A DNA stretch of 64,000 nucleotides from Bacteroidales bacterium (GCA_900769945.1 CAAGIO010000022.1:1-64000), one strand, 5' to 3'; counted from the stretch's first letter, positions 1-9,621 are shown. The notes: generated by a model not told the origin, from the sequence alone. Numbers and translations are program-made.

Positions 1-2
1 TA

Positions 3-98
3 CCACTGAACAAGGACATTTATACACAGACCTTGCTGATGGCAAGGCATCAGAAAATCGCCAAACTCTTCGATGAAAATTTTTGGGGTATGCAATGA
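3..98 (+). CDS. C-terminal end of an unidentified protein (partial)
   Basis: An open frame runs in from the left edge and ends at a TGA at 96-98. Only about 31 residues are visible, ending in FDENFWGMQ. A strong hairpin follows 15 bases later, as expected at the end of a transcription unit. The fragment is too short for me to assign a family. The frame is supported by the terminator position and by the lack of other open frames here, not by homology. Confidence 0.5.
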   Translation, partial: PLNKDIYTQTLLMARHQKIAKLFDENFWGMQ

Positions 99-113
99 CG
101 AAGTCAGGAAAAA

Positions 114-153
114 GAGTGTGTGCCGTCAGCATTGTAATTGACGGCACACACTC
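114..153. terminator. Bidirectional hairpin terminator
   Basis: A perfect 15-bp stem (114-128 with 139-153) encloses a 10-base loop. It is followed by GGCTTTT on the plus strand and by a T-run (from the A-run at 109-113) on the minus strand. It lies between two convergent genes, so it probably serves both. Confidence 0.85.
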
Positions 154-171
154 GGCTTTTAGAGATACGGC

Positions 172-465
172 TTATATTGAACGGTCAATCTTCCAAGCGA
201 AAGCTCTTAACCCTAACTCTGCCGTTGCATTGTCGTGATTGTGTAATTCATTCATGATGTTGTCCACTTTGTCGTCATCGACGAAGGTGAGGATAGCGTC
301 GTTGAATGTTGGCCACGTGTGGGTGCCGAAGTGAGGCTCTCCGGTGTCACTGCCGCGACCTGTAATCTCATTCCATTTTGTGAATCCCCTCACTCCTTGT
401 GTTTCAAGGAGCTGGGAGATTTCTTCGTAATATGCTTGGTTATAAGCGATGAATATTGCTGTCAT
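172..465 (-). CDS. Small PII-like protein linked to RND efflux pump
   Basis: A 97-aa soluble protein with no signal peptide. The alternating hydrophobic pattern (TAIFIAYN near the N-terminus, DAILTFVDDDKVDNIM near residue 60) and the central polar loop (about 28-52, with GRGSDTGEPHFGTH) suggest the ferredoxin-like fold of PII and PII-like proteins. Related small PII-like proteins (for example DUF3240) are encoded beside RND metal-efflux pumps in other bacteria. Here the gene is the last of the tolC-adaptor-RND operon, 14 bases after the pump gene. A role in sensing or modulating the pump is inference from position and fold; the ligand is unknown. Confidence 0.6.
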   Translation of the reverse strand: MTAIFIAYNQAYYEEISQLLETQGVRGFTKWNEITGRGSDTGEPHFGTHTWPTFNDAILTFVDDDKVDNIMNELHNHDNATAELGLRAFAWKIDRSI

Positions 466-479
466 ATTATTTCAGTTTA

Positions 480-3400
480 TTAGTTTTTTAAGGCAAGTCT
501 TGCTGCTTTTTTCTCTTGTCTTTTCATTCTTCTTGAGATAAAAATAGCGTACAGTGTAGGAATGAGCACGAGGGTGATAAGTGTTGATATTGAAAGACCC
601 CATGCGACCACAACACCAAGTCCGTTCCACATCTCCGCACCTTCACCAGAGCCTACGGCAAGAGGAATCATACCGAGAACGGTGGTGAGTGTCGTCATTA
701 AGATAGGACGAAGACGCTGGCGTGATGCAGTGACAACCGACTCGTTGATGCTCATGCCGCGTTCGAGGCAGAGCCTTGTGTAGTCGATGAGAACAATACC
801 GTTCTTTACCACAATACCCATAAGAATCATGACACCTATCAACGCCATGACACCCATTGCTAAGCCGTGAACCCTGATGCCGATGAGAACGCCTGTGATA
901 GCAAATGGCACAGAGAACATGATGACAAACGGGTCGAGTAATGACTCGAACTGTGATGCCATAACGACATAGACAAGTATGATTATTAAGGCTATAAGCA
1001 TGAACATGTCGGAGAACGCCTCCTGCTGATCCTCGTAGTCACCAGCAATCTTTACAAGGAATTCTGACGGAATGTCGGCCTCGTCGATACATCTCTGGGC
1101 TATAGTGACGGCGTCACTTAAGGCGTAACCCTTGGCAACGATGCCGGATATTGTCACGAGACGCTCACGGTCTTTTCTTGTGATGGTAGGTGGTGTGTGA
1201 CCCTCCACAATCTTTGCCACCTCACTGAGTCGCACGGCTTGACCGGCTCCACCGTAAAGGACAATGTTCTCGATATCCTCAATGCTTGTGCGGAACTCAG
1301 GGGCATATCTAACCCTGATGTTGTACTCGTCACCGTCCTCACGGAAGAATGACATGATAGAGCCGTTGATCCTGTTTCTCACATATTGAGACGCCGTCGC
1401 GATATTGATGCCGTTAAGCATAAGTTTCTCGCGGTCGAAGTCAACGTGAATCTCAGGAGTATATTCGTCTCGGCTGATAAGCACTTGCGATATCACGTCG
1501 GTATTTCTCATGCTCTCAGCAATATCCTTTGCAATACGGTCGGAGACGTTGAAGTCATATCCGTATATTTCAAGTTTAACACTTGTGGTTGAACCCATAC
1601 CCATACCTTCGGAGACGTTGTATTTCTTGATTAAAACGTTGTTCTTCAGGTCTTTACGTATCAGCTCTGCTATTTCCTGTGTGCTTCTGTTACGTTCGGT
1701 CTTTCTTCCAAGGTTAAGGTTCATGTTAAGGATATGTGTGCCGTTACTGTTCATTGACGCAAAAGCGTTATCTTCGTCAGCAACACCATAGTTGTAGTTC
1801 ACAATCTTCAGCTCAGGAATCTCCCTCATATATTTCTCAGAGAGTTCTGCTGCTAACTGTCCTGTGATGTCTTCTTGTGTTCCAACGGGTAGCTCGATGC
1901 TTATAGACAGACGTCCCATATCCATGCTCGGCATGTATTCGGTCTTCATACCCGGAACGGTAAGCATCACAGTGGAGATGAATATTATTAATGCTATGAC
2001 AATCACAACAGCACGATGTGTCACTGCCCAGTTGATGAGTCGGCCGTAGCCGCGGCTTAACGCGTCGAGTGCGCTATTGATAGGCTTGAATAATAACTGG
2101 TGCCATTTGTGAGTGCCTGGGTCCTGCTTGAGCATCTTTGAGCACATCATAGGCACTAATGTCAATGCCGCTGATGTTGACACAATCATGATGATACTCA
2201 CGATCCAGCCGAGCTGGTTGAAGAACGCTCCTACAGTGCCGCTGACCATGGTGAGAGGAAGGAACACCGCCAACATTGTGAGGGTGGAGGCGATAACAGA
2301 TATTGACACCTCCTGCGTGGCGTGTACTGCCGCCTCTTTGGGCTTCACCTTCTTGTCTATCTGCGATGTGATGTTCTCCAATACCACGATAGCGTCGTCA
2401 ACAACCATACCGATGGCGATGGTCAACGCACTCATTGAGATGATGTTAAGGGTGTTGCCCGTCGCAAACAGATATATCACCGAAGCGACTAATGAGATAG
2501 GTATTGAAAGTACGATGATTAATGTTGCCCTCCATCTGCCAAGGAAGATGAAAACCACGAGCATCACTATGAAGAAGGTGGTTAAGATGGTGTCCTTTAA
2601 TGAGTTAATGGTGTTGACAATGTTCTCTGAGCCATCAATGATAATGTTCACCTTGACATCAGAAGGGAGGTCGTTCTGTATTTTCTTGAGTTCGCGTTTG
2701 ATGCCGTTAGAAACCTTCACGGCGTTAGCGTCTGTCTGCTTCTGAATAGTGACCATGGCACCTTGCACCATGTTGGTATATACCTTCTGCAAACGTTCCT
2801 GCTCGCCGTCGTTCACGATAGCGACATCTTTTAAGTAAATGGGTTTGCCATTGAAAGAGCCTACGACGACGTTAAGCATCTCGTTTGCCGACTTGAACTC
2901 TTTCTCTACTCTTACGGCGTAGGTGTTTGAGCCTATGTCGATGTTGCCGGCAGGTGTGTTCTTGTTTTCGGATGCGAGGGCAGAAGAAATCTGCTCCACT
3001 GTTAATCCGTATGCCTCTATCTTGTTAGGGTCAACGAAGACCTGAATCTCACGCTTCGGGGCTCCGGACACTGATACTGTGCCGACGCCCGAAATCCTCG
3101 CCAATGGTGTGGCTAACTTGTCGTCAAGGATTTTGTCTAATGCTGGAAGACTCTCTTCTGCTGTGGCTGACAACAGCATGATTGGCATATCCTCCATGTT
3201 GAACTTGAAGATTGTAGGAGTCCCCGCCCCATCAGGAAGTGACTGCCTCACCATGTCGAGCTTGTCCCTGACGTTGTTTGTCGCCTCATCAATATCAATT
3301 CCGTATTCGAATTCCAACGCTATGACGGAGACGTTCTCCTTTGATGATGAGGAGAGGTGCTTCAAATCGCTGACGCCGTTAAGGGTGTTCTCCAAGGTTT

Positions 3401-3593
3401 TAGTGATATTGGTCTCAATATCAGCTGCGCTTGCTCCCGGATATGATGTCATTACCATGATGGTGTTCTCGCCCATGTCGGGGAAGAGGTTGATTGACAG
3501 TTTGCTGAGTGCGAACACACCCAAGATGGCAACCGTCACAAACACCAACGATACTGTAACCGGATGATTGACTGATTTTCTATATAAACTCAT
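480..3593 (-). CDS. RND efflux pump, inner-membrane transporter (AcrB/HAE1 type)
   Basis: A 1037-aa proton-driven inner-membrane pump that exports hydrophobic compounds through a periplasmic adaptor and a TolC channel. Length and layout fit the HAE1/AcrB family: an N-terminal membrane helix (about 12-30), a large periplasmic loop, helices from about 335, a second periplasmic loop and a C-terminal helix bundle. The TM4 motif GMVVDDAIVVLENI carries the paired proton-relay aspartates, and GIVVKNGIVLIDY in TM10 carries the conserved lysine. The gene lies 8 bases after the adaptor gene in one leftward operon. Substrates cannot be predicted. I do not see the methionine-rich features typical of copper/silver pumps, so multidrug export is more likely than metal export. 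Confidence 0.95.
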   Translation of the reverse strand: MSLYRKSVNHPVTVSLVFVTVAILGVFALSKLSINLFPDMGENTIMVMTSYPGASAADIETNITKTLENTLNGVSDLKHLSSSSKENVSVIALEFEYGIDIDEATNNVRDKLDMVRQSLPDGAGTPTIFKFNMEDMPIMLLSATAEESLPALDKILDDKLATPLARISGVGTVSVSGAPKREIQVFVDPNKIEAYGLTVEQISSALASENKNTPAGNIDIGSNTYAVRVEKEFKSANEMLNVVVGSFNGKPIYLKDVAIVNDGEQERLQKVYTNMVQGAMVTIQKQTDANAVKVSNGIKRELKKIQNDLPSDVKVNIIIDGSENIVNTINSLKDTILTTFFIVMLVVFIFLGRWRATLIIVLSIPISLVASVIYLFATGNTLNIISMSALTIAIGMVVDDAIVVLENITSQIDKKVKPKEAAVHATQEVSISVIASTLTMLAVFLPLTMVSGTVGAFFNQLGWIVSIIMIVSTSAALTLVPMMCSKMLKQDPGTHKWHQLLFKPINSALDALSRGYGRLINWAVTHRAVVIVIALIIFISTVMLTVPGMKTEYMPSMDMGRLSISIELPVGTQEDITGQLAAELSEKYMREIPELKIVNYNYGVADEDNAFASMNSNGTHILNMNLNLGRKTERNRSTQEIAELIRKDLKNNVLIKKYNVSEGMGMGSTTSVKLEIYGYDFNVSDRIAKDIAESMRNTDVISQVLISRDEYTPEIHVDFDREKLMLNGINIATASQYVRNRINGSIMSFFREDGDEYNIRVRYAPEFRTSIEDIENIVLYGGAGQAVRLSEVAKIVEGHTPPTITRKDRERLVTISGIVAKGYALSDAVTIAQRCIDEADIPSEFLVKIAGDYEDQQEAFSDMFMLIALIIILVYVVMASQFESLLDPFVIMFSVPFAITGVLIGIRVHGLAMGVMALIGVMILMGIVVKNGIVLIDYTRLCLERGMSINESVVTASRQRLRPILMTTLTTVLGMIPLAVGSGEGAEMWNGLGVVVAWGLSISTLITLVLIPTLYAIFISRRMKRQEKKAARLALKN

Positions 3594-3601
3594 GATTCTA
3601 T

Positions 3602-4651
3602 TTATTTTACCACCTCAACTTCTATTCCGTTCTTTAATCTTGTCTGGCCTGATGTCACTATTGTGGAGTTGTCATCGATGCCGCTAATGACCTCGTACTT
3701 GGTGCCTATTCTGCGTCCGAGTTCAACAGCGTTGTATTTTACGGTGCCGTCTTCATTCAGGACATAGACGTATTGCTCACCTGAGCCCACCTGTTTTATC
3801 ACTGCCCTGTCCGGAACAGTAACCCTGTAGTTGTCACCGTAGTTCAGTGTTACGCGTGCGAACATGCCGGGACGCAGCTCGAGCCCTTTGTTCTTGAAAC
3901 TCACCTCGACAGGGAAGGTGTGTGTCTTTGAGTCTATTGTAGGATAGATAAGGTCAACAGTGCCGTGGAACACCTTGTCGCCATAGGCCTCTGTGCGTAT
4001 CTCAGCATCCATACCCTTGCGAATCTTCGAGAACATGCTCTCGGAGACGTTGACAAGCATCTTCACCTTGTCGATTTTCTGGATGACGAAAAGCGGCTGC
4101 GACATAGAGTACATGTCTCCCTCATCGTAGTTTCTCGCTGTCACAACACCATCTGTCGGACTGGTTAAGATGGTGTTCTCCAAAAGGTTCTTGTACGTCT
4201 TCTTCGAGACATCGTATTTCAATGTCATTGCCTCGTAATCTGATTGTGAGGTGGCTCCAATCTCATAGAGCTGCTTTATCCTGCCGTATTCGATGGAGTC
4301 GTTAACCATCTGGAGGTGTGCCTTGTCGAGGTTTATCATGTCCATATAGGCGAGAGTCTGCCCGGCCTTGACGTTGTCGCCCACCTCAACCAGAATCTTG
4401 CTGATACGTAGTGCCGACTGTGGTGCAATGTTGTTTACGATGTCGGCCTCGATGGTTGTCGGATACACCGACAGCTGCGGGACATATTCCGCATTCACCC
4501 TCTCGACTCTTACCTTAGGCTTCTCCTGAGCTGCTTCGTTCTGTGTGTTATCCTGTTGTGGCTGCCCGCATGAAATCAATGCCATGGCGGCGCAGACTGC
4601 AAAAATTGTGTTTAGCTTTTTCATTATTCTACTATTTTTTTCCTTTTTCAT
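3602..4651 (-). CDS. RND efflux periplasmic adaptor (HlyD/MFP family), lipoprotein
   Basis: This protein (349 aa as drawn) links the RND pump to the TolC channel. It has the membrane-fusion-protein order: beta-barrel and lipoyl halves either side of a helical hairpin. VEVGDNVKAGQTLAYMD is the first lipoyl half and SPTDGVVTARNYDEGD the second. The signal peptide MKKLNTIFAV...ALISCGQ has a lipobox, so the mature protein is probably lipid-anchored. That signal begins at an internal ATG (4624), which is the more natural start. The ATG at 4651 adds nine residues and lies 1 base after the upstream stop (TAATATG), so coupled initiation there is also possible. Confidence 0.93.
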   Translation of the reverse strand: MKKEKNSRIMKKLNTIFAVCAAMALISCGQPQQDNTQNEAAQEKPKVRVERVNAEYVPQLSVYPTTIEADIVNNIAPQSALRISKILVEVGDNVKAGQTLAYMDMINLDKAHLQMVNDSIEYGRIKQLYEIGATSQSDYEAMTLKYDVSKKTYKNLLENTILTSPTDGVVTARNYDEGDMYSMSQPLFVIQKIDKVKMLVNVSESMFSKIRKGMDAEIRTEAYGDKVFHGTVDLIYPTIDSKTHTFPVEVSFKNKGLELRPGMFARVTLNYGDNYRVTVPDRAVIKQVGSGEQYVYVLNEDGTVKYNAVELGRRIGTKYEVISGIDDNSTIVTSGQTRLKNGIEVEVVK

Positions 4652-4652
4652 A

Positions 4653-5984
4653 TTAATATTCCAATCCTGCTATTTCGTTGAGCGATGCCTTGGCAACCAT
4701 GAAGTTATAGATGGCTTGGCTCATGGTGAGTTGTGCCTGCACTAAGGCGAGCTGCGCATCATTTAGCTCCACGAGTGTGGCTTTTCCAAGCTCGTACATC
4801 TTTGATGCAATGTCGTAGCTCTTCTGCGCCATCTCAAGTGTGGATTCTGCCGCGATGTAGTTCTTCATATATGTTGACATCTGGTTGTTGTAGTTCTTTA
4901 CCGCGATGTTGAGGTTCCTCTCGGTGTCTTCCCTGTTCATCTTGATGATGTCTTTCGACACTTTCGACTGCTTGATGCTGTTGTGTTTGGAGAATCCGTC
5001 GAAGATAGGGATGCTCAGGCTGACGCCGAGTGTGGAATAAGGGTTCCAAATCATGTCGAAATTGTCACCCATCGCCATATAACTATATGAGAAGGCGGCG
5101 GAAAGTGTCGGGATGTATTGGAACTTCGTCATCTTTAACGAGATGTCAATCTGTTTCTCCTGCATGTCTAACTGAATGAGTGATGAGTTGTTGTTGAGGT
5201 CGATAGTGTCGTTAAGGTTATAAACGAGCATCTCGTCCTTATATTCGTCAAGGTTACCGGAGATGCCTATCTTGGTGGACAAGTCGATGCCCATCACGGC
5301 TTTAAGCTGCCAGATGGCGAGGTCGATGGCGGCTAATGCGCTATATACGTTAGGCTCCGCATTGCTTACGTTGACCTGTGCCCTAAGGAACTCGTATTCT
5401 GACAGCTTGCCGGCGTTGTATTTCTTTTGCGCCTGGTCGAAGTTGTTCTTAGCATTATCATACACCTCTTTATATACGTCATACATCTCTTGGGCGAGTA
5501 ATACGGCGTAGTACGACTGCTTCACTTTGGCTATCATGGATATTTTCGATGAGCGGGCTTGCTCAACAGCCATTTCTACATTCAATGACGACAGCTTTAG
5601 GCTCTGCCATAACTGCGCGTTGATGACAGGCATGCTCGCATTGACACCTAAATTGACGTTGTTCCACTTTCCTACCGCAATCTCCATCGGCGGCTGCCCC
5701 GGAAGCTCCATCGCCATGACTTGTTTCTTCAATGTCCTCTGGTAACTGCCACTCGCGTTGATGTTTGGATAAAGCGAGGCGTATGTGCCTTTCTTCGCAT
5801 ACCCAGTCTTCTGAATAGTAAGCTCGGCAATCTGAATGCTGTTGCTCTCCTCAAGAGCAATCTCAATCGCTTGGTCTAAACTGATGATGAGTGAGTCCTG
5901 CTCCTGTTGTGCCGATAACCTCGTATTAATTAATAGGAGGCACGACAATGTTAGTGCTAAGATGATTCCTTTGTTTTTTGACAT
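4653..5984 (-). CDS. TolC-like outer-membrane efflux channel
   Basis: A 443-aa TolC/OEP family protein that forms the outer-membrane exit duct for the downstream adaptor and pump. It has a Sec signal peptide (MSKNKGIILALTLSCLLLINTRLSAQ, split here at about residue 26) but no lipobox cysteine. Two similar halves carry the family's helix-rich repeats, for example LSEYEFLRAQVNVSNAEP and, in the second half, KATLVELNDAQLALVQAQ. It is the first gene of the operon and has a -7 box about 38 bases upstream. Gene order tolC-adaptor-pump is common in Bacteroidota. Confidence 0.93.
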   Translation of the reverse strand: MSKNKGIILALTLSCLLLINTRLSAQQEQDSLIISLDQAIEIALEESNSIQIAELTIQKTGYAKKGTYASLYPNINASGSYQRTLKKQVMAMELPGQPPMEIAVGKWNNVNLGVNASMPVINAQLWQSLKLSSLNVEMAVEQARSSKISMIAKVKQSYYAVLLAQEMYDVYKEVYDNAKNNFDQAQKKYNAGKLSEYEFLRAQVNVSNAEPNVYSALAAIDLAIWQLKAVMGIDLSTKIGISGNLDEYKDEMLVYNLNDTIDLNNNSSLIQLDMQEKQIDISLKMTKFQYIPTLSAAFSYSYMAMGDNFDMIWNPYSTLGVSLSIPIFDGFSKHNSIKQSKVSKDIIKMNREDTERNLNIAVKNYNNQMSTYMKNYIAAESTLEMAQKSYDIASKMYELGKATLVELNDAQLALVQAQLTMSQAIYNFMVAKASLNEIAGLEY

Positions 5985-6021
5985 ATTATGATTTTTTTGT
6001 TATCGTACTTTTTTTAACGTG

Positions 6022-6029
6022 CAAAAATA
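6022..6029 (-). promoter_or_regulatory. -7 promoter box of the efflux operon
   Basis: Minus-strand TATTTTTG followed by C, an exact match to the Bacteroidota -7 consensus TAnnTTTG, 37 bases before the ATG of the TolC-like gene. Confidence 0.65.
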
Positions 6030-6193
6030 CTCATAAATTGAATGTGATTATTTTGAAAATAGAATTATTCACCAATGATTTTTGTTGTCTCAATGAATGT
6101 TTTTCCATTTTCAATGAAAATGGGCAAATAACAACAATAAAATGTTATTTTAGTTTCCTAAATTTTTATTAATTCAGATATGGAAAAATGATT

Positions 6194-6201
6194 TATTTTT
6201 G
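6194..6201 (+). promoter_or_regulatory. -7 promoter box of trkH
   Basis: TATTTTTG followed by C, 18 bases before the ATG at 6220. The last three bases (TTG, 6199-6201) are in frame with the gene and could be mistaken for its start. Confidence 0.7.
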
Positions 6202-6219
6202 CCACAAAATAAATGGTAT

Positions 6220-7749
6220 ATGAAGGCTAAGATTTATGGCGTTTTTATTCTTATCGAGGCGTTTTTCATGTTGATAGCTTCGATGGTGGCTTTCTATTAT
6301 AATATCACCGCCGGAGAAAAAGATGTTCTTTCCATGTTTGCTGCCACTATGGTGACCGGAATCTTTGGGTTCATACTGCTTTCGGCGGGAAAGGAGAAGG
6401 CTAAGAAAGATAATAATGGCGATGTGAAGATCAACAGTCTCACCATGAAGGACTCTTTTATCGTGGTGACAATGACATGGGTGCTGTTCGCTGTTTTCGG
6501 CATGCTTCCATTCATCTTCACGGGTGCGATAGAAAACGTCACAGATGCTTTTTTTGAGTCGATGTCTGGCTTTACCACTACAGGAGCCACCATCATGGAT
6601 GATATTGATTTCCAGCCTCATGGCATACTTTTCTGGAGGAGCATTATCCAATGGCTCGGAGGCTTGGGCATCATAGTGCTGTTTCTTGCCTTCATTCCTG
6701 CCATTAATAAGAATTCTAACAAGACCATGCTTTTCTCGGCGGAGACTACCGGTATCGGCGTACAGAAGCTGCATCCTAAGATGGCTGTCACCGCACGCCG
6801 CCTCTGGGCAATATATATCTTGTTCACAGTTATCTGCGCCCTCGTCTATTGGGCTGGTCCAATGAACTTGTATGATGCCGTGTGTCATGCCTTTACCACC
6901 ATGTCAACCGGCGGCTTCAGCACTCACCAGTCGAGTATAGGCTTTTTCAACTCGAGATATGTGGAGTACGCATGCTCCATCTTCATGCTCTTGGCCGGAA
7001 TAAACTTCTCTCTTTACTACTTCTTGTTCAGGGGCAATTACGGGGTCTTCGCGAAAAACGAGGAGCTGCATTGGTTCCTTGGGGTGGTGGCAGTGGCTGT
7101 CATCATCTTCTGCTCATTGTTCTATTTCGCCCCGAATGCGGAGAATGTCTTCACCGATGTCTCCTCCTATCCCGAAGATTCGTTTGAGGCACGCTTCCGT
7201 ACGTCTCTGTTCCATGTGGCAACGATTATTTCGTCAACAGGGTATCAGGGTTCCTGCTTTGACTACTCCTTGTGGGGTGGGCTTTTCCTCATTCCTACCT
7301 TCCTCCTGATGCTTAGCGGTGCGTGCGCCGGCTCTACCTCTGGAGGTATCAAGCTGATTCGTTTTGTGATATGCTTCAAGTCTATCAAGAACACTGTCAA
7401 ACAGATGCTTCATCCGAGTGCGGTCTTCACCGTCAGGGTGTCGAAAGAGGTGATTTCTAACGATATCCTTCTCAGGACATTGAATTTCCTCTTCTATTAT
7501 TTAGTGATATGCTTGGTGAGCGTGGTGGTACTTGTACTCGCCGGCTGCCCCTTTGAGGAAAGCATCTTTAACACTATCACCTCGTTGAGTAACATTGGCC
7601 CCGGACTCGGCTCAACAGGCCCTTCCGCCTCCTTCTCCGGCATCTCCGACATGGCAAAATGGGTCATGTCGTTCCTGATGCTCGTCGGCCGCCTTGAAAT
7701 CTTCACCGTCCTAATTATCTTCACTCCATCATTCTGGAATAAAAAATAA
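6220..7749 (+). CDS. trkH: TrkH-family potassium uptake protein
   Basis: A 509-aa integral membrane protein, the pore subunit of a Trk/Ktr-type K+ transporter. The four pore-loop repeats are recognisable in order: FTTTGATI, STGGFSTH, SSTGYQGS and SNIGPGLG. GACAGSTSGGIK precedes the last repeat. I start it at ATG 6220 (MKAKIYG) because the in-frame TTG upstream lies inside the -7 promoter box. TrkH normally works with a cytosolic NAD-binding TrkA/KtrA gate; none is encoded in this window. The downstream LytS/LytTR pair has its own promoter box, so co-regulation is not implied. Confidence 0.93.
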   Translation: MKAKIYGVFILIEAFFMLIASMVAFYYNITAGEKDVLSMFAATMVTGIFGFILLSAGKEKAKKDNNGDVKINSLTMKDSFIVVTMTWVLFAVFGMLPFIFTGAIENVTDAFFESMSGFTTTGATIMDDIDFQPHGILFWRSIIQWLGGLGIIVLFLAFIPAINKNSNKTMLFSAETTGIGVQKLHPKMAVTARRLWAIYILFTVICALVYWAGPMNLYDAVCHAFTTMSTGGFSTHQSSIGFFNSRYVEYACSIFMLLAGINFSLYYFLFRGNYGVFAKNEELHWFLGVVAVAVIIFCSLFYFAPNAENVFTDVSSYPEDSFEARFRTSLFHVATIISSTGYQGSCFDYSLWGGLFLIPTFLLMLSGACAGSTSGGIKLIRFVICFKSIKNTVKQMLHPSAVFTVRVSKEVISNDILLRTLNFLFYYLVICLVSVVVLVLAGCPFEESIFNTITSLSNIGPGLGSTGPSASFSGISDMAKWVMSFLMLVGRLEIFTVLIIFTPSFWNKK

Positions 7750-7819
7750 TAAGTCGAGCGTTTTGTTGATTTACATTGGCGTTTTGTTGAAAAGTTTATT
7801 TCAATAAAAACCAATTGAC

Positions 7820-7827
7820 TATTTTTG
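7820..7827 (+). promoter_or_regulatory. -7 promoter box of the LytS-type kinase gene
   Basis: TATTTTTG followed by CAG, 7 bases before the ATG at 7835, so the predicted 5' leader is very short or absent. Confidence 0.65.
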
Positions 7828-7834
7828 CAGCCGT

Positions 7835-8896
7835 ATGAAAATCTTTAAGGAAATATTTTTGAACATCACGGATAAATACCGCACCTTGATTACGTGGACT
7901 CTGGTGTTTGTCTTCTTCTTCTTCTCAATGCTGAGGACTGGTTTCCTCTTCTCCTTGATACATGCTCTTATTATTACAGGGGCAATGGCTGGGGTCAGCT
8001 TTGTTGAGACGAAGATTATTGTCCGTAACCTTTTGCAGAAAAGGAAGCGCGTGATGTTCTATTTAGTAAACATTGTTTTTATTTCCGCCATCTCCGCGTT
8101 TTTTTTGTTATTCCAATTCAAGGTCGCTGACGTGATGCGTGCCGTGTTGCCAGTGGTTCCACCGGTTGAAAACACTGATATGATGTATAAGTTTCTGCAC
8201 AGGCTGCTGATGTTCACAACCGTTGCATCATTCTCGGCTATTACCTACCTGCAGAAATGCGAACAGGAGACAAAACGTGTATCTAATGAGTTGAAAATCG
8301 AGAATATGAATATTGAGCTGCGCTACCTGAAATCGCAGATAAATCCCCATTTCCTATTTAACGCCTTGAACAACATCTACTCCCTCGTTTATACTCAAGA
8401 CGAAAAGGCTCCTGATAGCGTGCTGAAACTGTCGGAAATGCTGCGCTATGTGATGGTTGACTGCCAAGCGGATAAGATTTCTATCGATAAGGAGATGAAG
8501 TTTATTGACAACTATATCGATTTCCAGATGATGAAGCATGAGTCTCAACGTAATATCTCTTTCGAGAAGAATATCAGTAACTTGGGAATGCTTATACCAC
8601 CGATGATTTTCCAGCCTTTAGTAGAGAACAGCTTTAAGTATTCAAGGATTGAAAACGACCCTGATGGCTTTGTCCGCTTCTACATCTCTCAAGATGAGAA
8701 GACTATCGAGTTCGTGGCAGAGAACTCTGTCAAGGTGACGAATATCCCTATGATGTCGAACAACAAGAAACCGGGCAGCGGGATAGGGCAGGATAATGTT
8801 AAGAAAAGATTGAAGCTGTATTATAAAGACGACTATTCTTTCACCGTTAAGAATGAAAACAATATATATACTGCTATTGTTAAGATAAAGATATGA
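7835..8896 (+). CDS. LytS/YehU-type sensor histidine kinase
   Basis: A 353-aa membrane kinase. About four hydrophobic helices fill residues 18-140, followed by a linker and the His_kinase domain (PF06580 type). The phospho-acceptor is H172 in SQINPHFLFNALNN. The ATP-binding part has PLVENSFKYS (N box) and GSGIGQDNVKKRL (G box). There is no recognisable extracellular sensor domain, so the stimulus may be membrane-borne. It is followed 29 bases later by a LytTR response regulator, its obvious partner. Such pairs are common in Bacteroidota, and their targets are usually unknown. Confidence 0.93.
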   Translation: MKIFKEIFLNITDKYRTLITWTLVFVFFFFSMLRTGFLFSLIHALIITGAMAGVSFVETKIIVRNLLQKRKRVMFYLVNIVFISAISAFFLLFQFKVADVMRAVLPVVPPVENTDMMYKFLHRLLMFTTVASFSAITYLQKCEQETKRVSNELKIENMNIELRYLKSQINPHFLFNALNNIYSLVYTQDEKAPDSVLKLSEMLRYVMVDCQADKISIDKEMKFIDNYIDFQMMKHESQRNISFEKNISNLGMLIPPMIFQPLVENSFKYSRIENDPDGFVRFYISQDEKTIEFVAENSVKVTNIPMMSNNKKPGSGIGQDNVKKRLKLYYKDDYSFTVKNENNIYTAIVKIKI

Positions 8897-8925
8897 TTTT
8901 GTACTAACTCTGTAATTGTCTGAAT

Positions 8926-9612
8926 ATGAAGAAGTTTAACGTTTTGATTGCTGACGACGAGTTTCCTGCAAGGAAATTGCTGCAGGAATATGTTCAGAAA
9001 GTTGAATCCCTGAATCTGTTGGATTGCTGCTCCGACGGCCTTAAGGCTTTAGATGTGCTAAGAAATCAAAAGGTGGATATCGTCCTTCTTGATATTCAGA
9101 TGCCTGACCTTACAGGGCTCGAATTGCTAAAATGTATCGACAACCAACCATCTATTATTCTCACGACTGCATATTCTGAATATGCAGTCGATGCTTTTAC
9201 CCTTGGAGTTGTTGATTATCTTCTTAAGCCGTTCGACTTCACCCGCTTCCTTCAGGCTATTAACAAGGCTATAGAGCATTGCCGCGAACATGTGAGCTCT
9301 TCGGCAGAGAAATATATTATGGTGAAGGCAGATTATAAGCTATATAAGATAAACTACTCGGACCTGCTTTTTATCGAAGGACAGCACGAATATGTCACCT
9401 TCCATACCAAGGAAAAGCGCGTGACGGCTTTGTATTCACTTAAAAGCCTTGAAGACACTCTCCCAAAGGAACTCTTTATCAGGGTTCATAAGTCGTATAT
9501 TGTATCAATAAACTTTATTGAGGATATCGATAAGACAACAGTAACCATTGCTGGAAATAAAATCCCGGTGGGCGCAAGCTATAGAGATGCGCTCATCGGG
9601 AAACTATACTGA
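8926..9612 (+). CDS. LytTR-family response regulator
   Basis: A 228-aa cytosolic regulator. The receiver domain (about 1-120) has the acidic pair D10/D11, phospho-acceptor D56 in LLDIQMP, T81 and K101 in LLKPFD. The LytTR DNA-binding domain (about 130-228) includes LLFIEGQHEYVTFHT and FIRVHKSYIVS. It should be phosphorylated by the kinase just upstream and bind paired direct repeats at its target promoters. No target can be read from the window. The gene ends 9 bases from the convergent mscS-like gene, with no clear terminator between. Confidence 0.94.
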   Translation: MKKFNVLIADDEFPARKLLQEYVQKVESLNLLDCCSDGLKALDVLRNQKVDIVLLDIQMPDLTGLELLKCIDNQPSIILTTAYSEYAVDAFTLGVVDYLLKPFDFTRFLQAINKAIEHCREHVSSSAEKYIMVKADYKLYKINYSDLLFIEGQHEYVTFHTKEKRVTALYSLKSLEDTLPKELFIRVHKSYIVSINFIEDIDKTTVTIAGNKIPVGASYRDALIGKLY

Positions 9613-9621
9613 TGTCTTCCG

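Noticed and set aside
2113..2745. A 210-codon frame on the plus strand
   Set aside because: It lies antisense inside the RND pump gene, whose motifs are intact. The frame has no promoter box, signal peptide or recognisable domain.
6193..6888. A 231-codon frame on the minus strand
   Set aside because: It lies antisense to trkH, starts inside that gene, and its composition (many H, E and D with no domain pattern) is typical of a shadow frame.
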